The notes beneath the pieces were generated by a model, which saw only the letters and a list, made by a program, of their open reading frames with translations, made no database searches and had not been told where the DNA came from. Positions 1 to 6,320 of a DNA stretch of 64,000 bases are shown here, one piece after another (position 1 is the stretch's first letter; each line of letters opens with the position of its first letter). A program made the translations under genes and the position numbers. Source of the stretch: Ignavibacteriales bacterium (GTDB lineage: Bacteria > Bacteroidota > Ignavibacteria > Ignavibacteriales > Melioribacteraceae); NCBI GenBank assembly GCA_026390775.1, contig JAPLFF010000007.1, forward strand, positions 310,001 to 374,000, written 5' to 3'.

Positions 1-53
1 CTAGGATTCTTGGCTTTCACTTGAGCCATCAAATTCTTAACAAATTCTGACAT
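1..53 (-). CDS. N-terminal end of a leftward gene, possibly NADP glutamate dehydrogenase
   Basis: Only the first 17 codons are in the window, reading MSEFVKNLMAQVKAKNP. A strong ribosome binding site (GAGGAA, six bases before the ATG on the minus strand) supports a real start at base 53. The pattern of a short amphipathic helix followed by V-K-x-K-N-P resembles the beginning of hexameric NADP-dependent glutamate dehydrogenases, but 17 residues are too few to be sure. The rest of the gene lies beyond the left edge. Confidence 0.45.
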   Translation of the reverse strand, partial: MSEFVKNLMAQVKAKNP

Positions 54-639
54 AACTTCCTCGTGTGTTATTTGTGAATAATTGATTTATTAATAGAAAG
101 AGATAATGGGAATCCTCCGTAAGGAGTCCTTCGGACACTCCTTCGGGGAAAGAAAAATTTATGTGAAAGTTACAGTAATGCTTTGAAGCTAATGAAGCAA
201 TTGCGTGGTTAGTTCCTAAAACCGGAAATCTATTTTTTGTGAAGCTATTACAAATTATCATAAAAGGATAATTGACTTCCATTTTCGGTAAGCAAATTAA
301 ACTCATTATAAAATTTGTGCAAGAGAAAAAAGCTATTTGTAAAAAATAAATCCTTAAAAAAAGTTAAATCTTAATTTTGTAATGAAATAAATGGTAAGAC
401 CGACAATTATTTTATGGTATTACTTGTTTAAGATGATTTACGTTTTAATTCTTCCCAATCGATGATTTTTATTATTGTAATATTTTTTTGCGGAAATTCG
501 GATATGAATCATTCATATACCACCAATTTGAAGGAATTTTAATTGAGTATAATCGCGAAGAGTATATCTAAAATTCTTTTTATTATTCTATAATTCAGCA
601 TATACATTATTGAATGGAATAAAATGCATTCACTTTATT
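54..639. other. Non-coding interval between a leftward gene start and the mlaE stop
   Basis: This AT-rich stretch of about 590 bases holds no convincing gene. An 89-codon open frame on the minus strand overlaps the start of the better supported gene at base 53, has no recognisable protein character and no clear ribosome binding site. The only structure I see is the hairpin near base 130. Promoter elements for the leftward gene are probably here, but none is clear enough to place. Confidence 0.5.
121..143. repeat. Short inverted repeat (7-bp perfect stem)
   Basis: AAGGAGT and ACTCCTT flank a nine-base loop that can itself pair (CC-TTC-GG). Just upstream, CTCC-GTAA-GGAG gives a competing hairpin. 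It lies about 70 bases upstream of the leftward gene start at base 53, so in that gene's transcript it could be a 5' leader structure. It could equally be a dispersed repeat. Confidence 0.45.
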
Positions 640-1413
640 TTAAAATAATAAAGTCCATAATAAATAATCCAGAATAAGTATAAGTGCAGAGCTGAGAACA
701 AATGAACGAATTGTGGAAGAACCAACACCTTCAGCGCCGCCTTCTGTTCTAAATCCAATATGGCAGCCTAACAATGATGTAACCCCGCCGAACATCATTC
801 CTTTTATTAATCCGAAACCAAAATCACTAAATATAAAATAACGTTTAACTGAAAGAAAAAATACATTGAATGAAACTCCGAGAAAATAATTTGAAATTAA
901 ATACGCACCCGTAATTGAAACAACATCGGCAAAAATTACTAATACAGGCAACATTAATAATGAAGCTAATACTCTTGGAGTTGCAAGAAATGCAACAGGA
1001 CTAATTCCCATTGTTTCAAGAGCATCAATTTGTTCGGTAACTTTCATTGAACCTAGTTCAGCAGCTATCGAAGCGCCGACTCTTCCAGCTAAAACAATTG
1101 CAGTTAGTACCGGACCTAACTCTGTAATGATTGATCTGCTAGTTGCGGCACCAAGAAAAGATAATGGAGCTAATCCTTTTAATTGATATGCGGCTTGCCA
1201 GGCAGCTACACCTCCTGTAAATACTGCAATAATAAAAACTAAGGGAAGTGAATTAACGCCGATATGTTCCATCTGGTAAAAGAAATTTCGCCGATTTTTA
1301 AAAAGGTGAGGTATAGATTTTATAATCTCAATAAAAAGTTGAACGACCTGTCCGAACTCCTGAAGAAAATCTAACGTCTTTCTTCCAACATTTTGAACTA
1401 TGGCAGTTATCAT
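640..1413 (-). CDS. mlaE: MlaE/YrbE-family ABC lipid transporter permease
   Basis: The 257-residue product is the size of MlaE permeases, the inner-membrane subunit of Mla-type ABC transporters that move phospholipids between the inner and outer membranes. Visible family features are an amphipathic N-terminal helix, several hydrophobic segments, and the conserved central stretch with ELGPVLTAIVLAGRVGA followed by AAELGSMKVTEQIDAL. The C-terminal part carries GFRTEGGAEGVG, also typical. The ATPase and MCE-domain partners are not in the window; they may lie elsewhere or to the left. A short open frame ends 27 bases upstream. Family assignment is strong. The exact substrate is inferred from the family. 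Confidence 0.93.
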   Translation of the reverse strand: MITAIVQNVGRKTLDFLQEFGQVVQLFIEIIKSIPHLFKNRRNFFYQMEHIGVNSLPLVFIIAVFTGGVAAWQAAYQLKGLAPLSFLGAATSRSIITELGPVLTAIVLAGRVGASIAAELGSMKVTEQIDALETMGISPVAFLATPRVLASLLMLPVLVIFADVVSITGAYLISNYFLGVSFNVFFLSVKRYFIFSDFGFGLIKGMMFGGVTSLLGCHIGFRTEGGAEGVGSSTIRSFVLSSALILILDYLLWTLLF

Positions 1414-1440
1414 ATAAACTAATTTTATTTCGAAACAAAA

Positions 1441-1560
1441 CTAAGAAAGTTGTTTCAATTTTGAAATTACTTCTTCCGGTAATTTAGATTCAGTTTCTGC
1501 TAGTAGTATCATACAATTTGAAGAAAATCTAATGGTAAGAGCAAATATTCCGAAAACCAT
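1441..1560 (-). CDS. Possible 39-residue small ORF or gene remnant upstream of mlaE
   Basis: An open frame of 40 codons ends 27 bases before the mlaE start on the same strand. Its C-terminal half, LLAETESKLPEEVISKLKQL, has the charged amphipathic composition of real protein rather than noise. The first half is hydrophobic. The upstream ribosome binding site is weak (GGAAAC), and an in-frame ATG a few codons earlier runs straight into a stop. It may be a small membrane protein coupled to mlaE, or the surviving 3' end of a decayed gene. I do not recognise a family. Confidence 0.3.
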   Translation of the reverse strand: MVFGIFALTIRFSSNCMILLAETESKLPEEVISKLKQLS

Positions 1561-1603
1561 ATTACTTTGTTTCCATTTTTATTATTAAAATGTTTAAGAT
1601 ATC

Positions 1604-1630
1604 TTGACTAAGATAACAAACTTTTACTAT
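1604..1630 (+). promoter_or_regulatory. Candidate promoter of the ilvE leader
   Basis: TTGACT followed 15 bases later by TACTAT resembles a sigma-70 promoter with a short spacer. It would start transcription about 60 bases upstream of the leader-peptide ATG at 1699. The spacer is two bases shorter than in the other promoters of this window, so confidence is modest. Confidence 0.35.
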
Positions 1631-1698
1631 TGGCAATTACTTTTATTTTTACATATTTTTTATAGTAGAAAGTTGGATGCAAATTTCCTTAAGAGACA

Positions 1699-1758
1699 AT
1701 GAAAAAAATACTCGAAATAAATATCATTATCCTTGGTTTCATTGTGATTATAATTTAG
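1699..1758 (+). CDS. Ile-rich leader peptide of the ilvE attenuator
   Basis: The 19-residue frame reads MKKILEINIIILGFIVIII and ends in TAG. Nine residues are isoleucine, two leucine and one valine, so 12 of 19 codons specify branched-chain amino acids, with a run ending directly at the stop. A terminator hairpin begins about 10 bases after the stop, and the next gene is the branched-chain aminotransferase. This is the layout of classical ilv/leu attenuation leaders: ribosome stalling at Ile codons when charged tRNA is scarce would disturb the hairpin. The ribosome binding site (AAGAGA) is weak. AT-rich DNA favours Ile codons by chance, so the call rests on the combination. Confidence 0.6.
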   Translation: MKKILEINIIILGFIVIII

Positions 1759-1768
1759 ATTTTTAAGA

Positions 1769-1798
1769 GAGCCCGGCTATATACAGACCGGGTTTTTT
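1769..1798 (+). terminator. Attenuator terminator before ilvE
   Basis: GCCCGG and CCGGGT pair around an 11-base loop, extendable by flanking A-U and G-U pairs, and are followed by six T residues. It is an intrinsic terminator on the plus strand placed between the leader peptide and ilvE, with no full-length gene immediately upstream that would need terminating. A weak alternative pairing (GGTTT at 1735-1739 with GAGCC at 1769-1773) could act as an antiterminator, but this is not convincing by eye. Confidence 0.72.
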
Positions 1799-1841
1799 AT
1801 TTAATTATTTCCATTCCACAAAAAGAAAGAATGGTGAAACT

Positions 1842-2912
1842 ATGAACGATTTCAATATTGAAATACTTGAAAGAGAAACGAAAGTTATTTTACCCGAAAA
1901 AATAGTGTTTGGGAAAATTTATTCGGATCATATGTTTGAAATAGACTACGATGAAGATTTGGGAGGATGGCATAATCCTACAATAAGAAAATTCGGTAAC
2001 ATTAATCTTAGCCCCGCAGCAATGGTTCTTCATTATGGTCAAACTATTTTTGAAGGTCTTAAAGCTTACAAACAAGTTGATGGTAGAATAGCTTTATTCC
2101 GCCCAGAAAAAAATGTAGAACGATTAAACCGCTCCGCAAAAAGAATGTGTATTCCGGAAATTGATCCTGATCTAGTTCTTCAAGCTATGCTTGAATTAGT
2201 TCGTATTGATAGGGATTGGATTCCTACTAAACCGGGACATTCACTTTACATCCGTCCTGTATTGTTTGCAACAGAACCTCTTGTTGGAGTGCGAACTTCA
2301 GAAAATTTCAAATTGATAATAATGCTAAGTCCAGTTGGGCCATATTATCCCGAAGGATTCAAACCTGTACCAATTCTGGTAACTAATAAATATGTACGTG
2401 CAGTCCGCAAAGGAATTGGTGAAGCTAAAACAGCCGGTAACTATGCTGCAAGTTTGATGGGTCAACAAGAAGCAAAAGAAGAAGGTTATTCACAAGTACT
2501 GTGGCTTGATGGAATAGAACAAAAATATATTGAAGAAGTAGGTGCAATGAATATTTTTGTTCAATTTAAAAACGAAGTTACTACGCCAATGTTAACCGGT
2601 TCTATTCTTCCGGGCATTACCAGAATGTCTGTGCTACAAATTCTTAAAGATTGGAAATATAATGTAACAGAAAGAATGATCAGCATAGAAGAAATTATTA
2701 ATGCTTATAAGAAAGGTGAATTAATTGAGATCTTCGGAACTGGTACCGCTGCAATAATTTCTTCTGTTAGTAAATTGAAATTCAATGAGAACCTACTGCA
2801 ATTCAACGACAAAGAAGCCGGTGAACTCGGTACAAAATTGTATAATGAATTATCCGCTATTTATTACGGAAAAATAGAAGACCGACATGGTTGGATGACT
2901 TATATAGATTAA
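1842..2912 (+). CDS. ilvE: Branched-chain amino acid aminotransferase
   Basis: The 356-residue product is a class IV PLP-dependent aminotransferase that interconverts Leu, Ile and Val with their 2-oxo acids using glutamate/2-oxoglutarate. The length and the motifs fit the longer branched-chain (BCAT) type. K196 in GEAKTAGNYAAS is the expected PLP-binding lysine. LHYGQTIFEGLKAY near the N-terminus and IFGTGTAA near the C-terminus are family signatures, and the protein ends in GWMTYID, like eukaryotic-type BCATs. It lies behind an Ile-rich leader and terminator, which suggests control by branched-chain amino acid supply. The alkaline phosphatase gene follows after 15 bases and is probably cotranscribed. 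Confidence 0.95.
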   Translation: MNDFNIEILERETKVILPEKIVFGKIYSDHMFEIDYDEDLGGWHNPTIRKFGNINLSPAAMVLHYGQTIFEGLKAYKQVDGRIALFRPEKNVERLNRSAKRMCIPEIDPDLVLQAMLELVRIDRDWIPTKPGHSLYIRPVLFATEPLVGVRTSENFKLIIMLSPVGPYYPEGFKPVPILVTNKYVRAVRKGIGEAKTAGNYAASLMGQQEAKEEGYSQVLWLDGIEQKYIEEVGAMNIFVQFKNEVTTPMLTGSILPGITRMSVLQILKDWKYNVTERMISIEEIINAYKKGELIEIFGTGTAAIISSVSKLKFNENLLQFNDKEAGELGTKLYNELSAIYYGKIEDRHGWMTYID

Positions 2913-2927
2913 TTCCGGAGCAGTTAT

Positions 2928-4028
2928 TTGATTAAGAAAATATTTCTTTTAATAACGGTCGTATTTTTTTTAAGTGCGACCGTTTTTTATTCTAAGAACA
3001 ATCCAAGACCAAAAAACATTATTTTATTAATTGGCGATGGAATGGGACTAGGTCAAGTTTCGACTTCAGTTCTCTTTTCAAAAAATGATCAATTCAAAAA
3101 ATTCTATACAATCGGTCTTGTTAATACTTGTTCTGCAGATAATTTAATAACTGATTCAGCTGCCGGTGCAACTGCATATGCTACAGGTTATCTTACGAAC
3201 AATGCTGTTGTAGGTCAAGATCCGCAAGGAAATTATCTTCAAACCATTTTGGAGATAGCTGAAAATAAAAAAATGAGTACCGGTTTGGTTGTAACAAGTT
3301 CAATTACAAATGCAACGCCCGCTTGTTTTTATTCACATGTAAAACATAGGAACATGGAATTTGATATTGCCGAACAGTTTGTTCACAGCAGAGTTGATTT
3401 TGTTATCGGTGGAGGAACTGATTTTTTTGTCCCTCTGGATTTCGGAGGTAAGCGTGAAGATCATAAAAATTTTTTAGATACTCTTTCTTCTTATGGATAT
3501 ACAATCTTCCAAGATTTTTCTGAAATATATGTATCAAGTACAATAAAAAAAGTTGCTGCTATACTGGGGCATAATGGCATTGCAAAAGCTAGTGACCGAA
3601 ATTATTCTCTTGGAGATATGACTAAGAAAGCTATCTCACATCTTAACAATAATAATAACGGTTTCTTTTTGATGATTGAGGGGTCACAAATTGATTGGGC
3701 TGCGCACAATAATGATGAAGAATATTTACTTCAAGAGATGAATGATTTTAATTCAGCAATTGAAACGGCACTCGAGTTTGCTAAAAAAGACGGAAACACT
3801 TTGGTTGTAATTACTGCTGACCATGAGACTGGCGGAATGTCAATCATCTCCGGTAACCTTAAAGAAAATAAAATTAATCTAGGTTGGGTGACAAAAAAAC
3901 ATACGGCTAACTTAGTTGGTATTTTTAGTTATGGAATTGGTTCAGAAAATTTTAACGGAATACAGAATAATTTTATTATTGGTAGAAAACTTATCAATTA
4001 TATAGAACCCAAAAAGAGCTGGAAATAG
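2928..4028 (+). CDS. Alkaline phosphatase, exported
   Basis: Start is TTG at 2928, supported by CGGAG seven bases upstream. The first 20 residues form a signal peptide. The core is the PhoA-type alkaline phosphatase fold: IILLIGDGMG holds the first metal-binding Asp, DSAAGATAYATG holds the nucleophilic Ser, SQIDWAAHNND and ITADHETGG give later metal ligands. At 366 residues it is shorter than E. coli PhoA and resembles compact periplasmic enzymes. It releases phosphate from organic monoesters. It sits directly behind ilvE, an odd partner, and no pho-type regulatory site was seen, so it may simply share the ilvE transcript. Confidence 0.9.
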   Translation: MIKKIFLLITVVFFLSATVFYSKNNPRPKNIILLIGDGMGLGQVSTSVLFSKNDQFKKFYTIGLVNTCSADNLITDSAAGATAYATGYLTNNAVVGQDPQGNYLQTILEIAENKKMSTGLVVTSSITNATPACFYSHVKHRNMEFDIAEQFVHSRVDFVIGGGTDFFVPLDFGGKREDHKNFLDTLSSYGYTIFQDFSEIYVSSTIKKVAAILGHNGIAKASDRNYSLGDMTKKAISHLNNNNNGFFLMIEGSQIDWAAHNNDEEYLLQEMNDFNSAIETALEFAKKDGNTLVVITADHETGGMSIISGNLKENKINLGWVTKKHTANLVGIFSYGIGSENFNGIQNNFIIGRKLINYIEPKKSWK

Positions 4029-4068
4029 GCCTACCAAGTTCAGAATCTAAGATATCCAAAAATATTCC

Positions 4069-4097
4069 TTGACAAGTGTTCATGTGTTCACTATATT
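4069..4097 (+). promoter_or_regulatory. lexA promoter
   Basis: TTGACA (4069-4074), a 17-base spacer and TATATT (4092-4097) form a near-perfect sigma-70 promoter. The transcript would start about 18 bases before the lexA ATG. The nested operator half-sites fill the whole spacer and continue past the -10 element. Confidence 0.8.
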
Positions 4098-4118
4098 TTA
4101 AGTGAACAAAGGAACACT
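4075..4118 (+). promoter_or_regulatory. Double-dyad LexA operator
   Basis: Two perfect inverted repeats share one centre at 4096/4097. The inner pair is TGTTCAC (4085-4091) and GTGAACA (4102-4108), separated by 10 bases. The outer pair is AGTGTTC (4075-4081) and GAACACT (4112-4118). Each side therefore holds two direct GTGTTC-like half-sites eight bases apart. The array covers the promoter spacer, the -10 region and the expected start site of lexA, as expected for an autorepressed SOS regulator. Binding by LexA is inferred from position. Confidence 0.75.
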
Positions 4119-4121
4119 ATT

Positions 4122-4757
4122 ATGAAAAATGAGCTTACAGACCGGCAGCAAGAAATTCTTGATTTCATTCAAGAGTATTTAGGCATCAAAGGATTCCCCC
4201 CAACCTTCCGGGAAATTGCAAAACATTTTAATCTGGCAAGTACATTCGGAGTTAAGCGTCACATAGATGCACTTGTTAAAAAGGGATTTCTTTCTAATGA
4301 AAGTAAAACCAGTAGAACTCTTTCTTTATTAGGCGATGTATATAATAAACCAAAACAAGTTTCCAATAATGTTATTGGAATTCCAATAGTTGGCCGCGTT
4401 GCAGCCGGACAACCAATTCTTGCCGAAGAAAATATTGAAGGAAATTTATTACTAGATGCTACCATGGTCAAAACGAAGACGGCATGTTTTGGTTTGAAAG
4501 TCCGAGGCGATAGTATGATCAATGCCGGCATTTTTGAAGGAGACCTTGTAATTGTTTCTCCTCAACAAAATGCTGTTAACGGAGATATTGTAGTTGCACT
4601 ACTTCATGATGAAGCAACAATGAAACGATTCATAGTAAATGAAAATATAATTTACCTGATGCCGGAAAATGAACGATACCAACCAATAGAAGTTAATCAG
4701 CGTGAAGATTTTTCGATAATTGGTAAAGTAATTGGTGTTTTCAGAACATATAATTGA
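4122..4757 (+). CDS. lexA: LexA repressor, SOS regulator
   Basis: The 211-residue product has both LexA domains. Residues 1-70 form the winged helix DNA-binding domain with LTDRQQEILDFI and GFPPTFREIA. Residues 85-211 form the self-cleaving peptidase domain. The cleavage pair is A95-G96 in GRVAAGQP; S131 in GDSMINAG and K168 in EATMKRF are the catalytic dyad. In this family RecA filaments trigger autocleavage, which relieves repression of DNA repair genes. The recognition helix (TFGVKRHIDALVKKG) differs from E. coli, consistent with the different operator seen upstream. Two small genes follow directly. Confidence 0.96.
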   Translation: MKNELTDRQQEILDFIQEYLGIKGFPPTFREIAKHFNLASTFGVKRHIDALVKKGFLSNESKTSRTLSLLGDVYNKPKQVSNNVIGIPIVGRVAAGQPILAEENIEGNLLLDATMVKTKTACFGLKVRGDSMINAGIFEGDLVIVSPQQNAVNGDIVVALLHDEATMKRFIVNENIIYLMPENERYQPIEVNQREDFSIIGKVIGVFRTYN

Positions 4758-4773
4758 TTTGAAGGAGGATAAA

Positions 4774-5022
4774 ATGAAATCATTTTTATTCATGAGAGCA
4801 ATAATTAACAGAAACAGAGTAAAATTTTTATACAATTTTCAAGAAGTTATTCTGGAACCTTATTATATCAGCAGGAATAAAACCGGTAAGAAAGTTTTGT
4901 ACGGAAAAATTGGTAATACAAATGAGATTAAAATATTTGAGTACGATAAGATGTGTAATATCAAAGTATTTGTTTATGAAAAATTTTCTCCAGTAATACC
5001 AATAATCCCAAGCTTTAATTAA
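4774..5022 (+). CDS. Small WYL-like domain protein
   Basis: I place the start at the ATG at 4774, behind an excellent GGAGG (4764-4768), rather than an upstream ATG inside lexA. The 82-residue product begins FLFMRAIINRNRVKFLYNF and continues with LEPYYISRNKTGKKVLYG. This pattern (A-I, basic patch, K-F-x-Y, E-P-Y-x-I-x-R, G-x-x-V-L-x-G) resembles a stand-alone WYL ligand-sensing domain. The gene begins 16 bases after lexA and ends eight bases before the next gene, so the three probably form one SOS-controlled transcript. Its function is unknown; the WYL assignment is by eye only. Confidence 0.6.
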   Translation: MKSFLFMRAIINRNRVKFLYNFQEVILEPYYISRNKTGKKVLYGKIGNTNEIKIFEYDKMCNIKVFVYEKFSPVIPIIPSFN

Positions 5023-5029
5023 AAAAAAT

Positions 5030-5419
5030 ATGAAACCAAAATTAAAAAGAGAAAAAGTTGATTATTTGATTGACCACTTGTGGCAGCATGGTTATTTAAC
5101 ATTGAGCCGAAAGTTTGGTAAATATTTACCTGCACCTCCAATGATTGGCAACTATGAAGTAGATGCTGTAGCAAAATATAAAAAGAAAATTGCTATAGGA
5201 TTAACAGTCTCCGAAGAAGAATTGAATGAACATTCTTTTTTAAGTAAGCTGGATTTTCTTGCAAATTATAATGCACGTTTTCCACAGAATAAAATTACTT
5301 TATTCCTCGGTGTCCCCAACAACTCTTTAGTTAAAGCATCTCTTTTGATATCATCACTCAACGAAGAAACCCAAAAACATATAAAGATTGTTACTCTTCC
5401 TGAGACAAAAGCAAATTAA
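5030..5419 (+). CDS. Uncharacterised 129-residue protein with a nuclease-fold-like core
   Basis: I do not recognise this protein. The N-terminal third is basic (KPKLKREKVDYLIDHLWQHGYL). The middle, GNYEVDAVAKYKKKIAIGLTV, follows the beta-hairpin pattern of PD-(D/E)xK nuclease cores, in which an Asp on one strand is followed by E-x-K on the next. Here the second motif is replaced by GLTV, so catalysis would not be expected. The C-terminal half alternates helices and strands. It is the third gene behind the lexA promoter, which suggests, without proof, a role linked to DNA damage. Confidence 0.6.
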   Translation: MKPKLKREKVDYLIDHLWQHGYLTLSRKFGKYLPAPPMIGNYEVDAVAKYKKKIAIGLTVSEEELNEHSFLSKLDFLANYNARFPQNKITLFLGVPNNSLVKASLLISSLNEETQKHIKIVTLPETKAN

Positions 5420-5446
5420 ACATAATTTACTCTTGGTGTATTAATC

Positions 5447-5475
5447 TTGACATTTACCTCCATGCGAACTATTTT
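5447..5475 (+). promoter_or_regulatory. Promoter of the uppS-bamA-lpx operon
   Basis: TTGACA (5447-5452), a 17-base spacer and TATTTT (5470-5475) lie 33 bases upstream of the uppS start. It is the only intergenic gap of size before the next eight closely packed genes, so it probably drives the whole envelope-assembly operon. Confidence 0.65.
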
Positions 5476-5507
5476 TTCGGGCTAAAATTCGAGGGTGAAA
5501 AGTTAAG

Positions 5508-6320
5508 TTGGCAATAAAACTTAGCACGACCGACAAGAAATTAATCGAAGAAGTTAAAGCAAAAGGAAATATTCCTCAGCACATTGCAATAATAATGGAT
5601 GGCAATGGCAGATGGGCTAAGAAACACAGTCTTCCACGCGTTGCCGGGCATAAAAGAGGAGTTGATTCTGTACGCGAAACCGTTGAGACTTGCGTAGGAC
5701 TTGGCGTTAAAACTCTTACCCTTTATACTTTTTCTACTGAAAATTGGAAAAGACCGAAAGATGAAGTCTCCACTTTAATGCGTTTGATTGTAAAAAGTCT
5801 TCAAAATGAAACTGATGAACTCAACACTAATAATATTAGGTTAACAACAATTGGCGATACCAAGTCATTACCGACAATTGTTCAAAAAGAATTACAAGCT
5901 GCTTTAAACAAAACTGCAGGCAATTCAAAAATGACACTAAATCTTGCTTTGAGTTACAGCGGAAGATGGGAACTTGTTGAGGCAGTTAAACATATAACCG
6001 ATGCCGTGATTAAAGGTAAATTAAAAATTGAAGGAATAAGTGAAGAAACAATTTCTCAATTTCTAACTACTTCCGGAATGCAAGACCCGGATTTATTGAT
6101 AAGAAGCGGTGGTGAATTTAGAATAAGCAACTTTCTCTTATGGCAAATTGCTTATTCAGAAATTTTTGTGTCCGATATTTTATGGCCTGAATTCCGTTGT
6201 AAACATTTATTGGAAGCTGTAAAGGATTACCAGAAAAGAGAAAGAAGATTCGGATTAGTTAGTGAACAATTATTGACCAACTACAAAAAAGTTCAGAATG
6301 TTAAAACACACTCCAAGTAA
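5508..6320 (+). CDS. uppS: Undecaprenyl diphosphate synthase (isoprenyl transferase)
   Basis: The 270-residue product is a cis-prenyltransferase that makes the C55 lipid carrier for peptidoglycan and O-antigen from farnesyl and isopentenyl diphosphate. Motif HIAIIMDGNGRWAK carries the catalytic Asp, followed by R-x-x-G-H-x-x-G and LTLYTFSTENWKRP. The C-terminal DLLIRSGGEFRISNFLLWQ and the E near IFVSDILWPEF bind the second substrate. Start is TTG at 5508; an upstream GAGGG supports it. bamA begins inside the last codons, so translation may be coupled. It opens an operon for outer-membrane construction, matching its usual place in Bacteroidota. Confidence 0.95.
   Translation: MAIKLSTTDKKLIEEVKAKGNIPQHIAIIMDGNGRWAKKHSLPRVAGHKRGVDSVRETVETCVGLGVKTLTLYTFSTENWKRPKDEVSTLMRLIVKSLQNETDELNTNNIRLTTIGDTKSLPTIVQKELQAALNKTAGNSKMTLNLALSYSGRWELVEAVKHITDAVIKGKLKIEGISEETISQFLTTSGMQDPDLLIRSGGEFRISNFLLWQIAYSEIFVSDILWPEFRCKHLLEAVKDYQKRERRFGLVSEQLLTNYKKVQNVKTHSK

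Noticed and set aside
37-306. 89-codon open frame on the minus strand
   Set aside because: It overlaps the better supported gene start at base 53 in another frame, has no ribosome binding site and no recognisable protein pattern.
391-465. 24-codon frame starting MVRPTIILWYY
   Set aside because: Hydrophobic but without ribosome binding site, partner gene or context; chance frames of this size are common in AT-rich DNA.
4259-4531. 90-codon frame antisense to lexA
   Set aside because: It mirrors the coding pattern of lexA and has no independent signal for translation.
4774-5419. Toxin-antitoxin pair
   Set aside because: Two adjacent small genes raised this idea, but neither resembles a known toxin or antitoxin, and they follow lexA as an operon.
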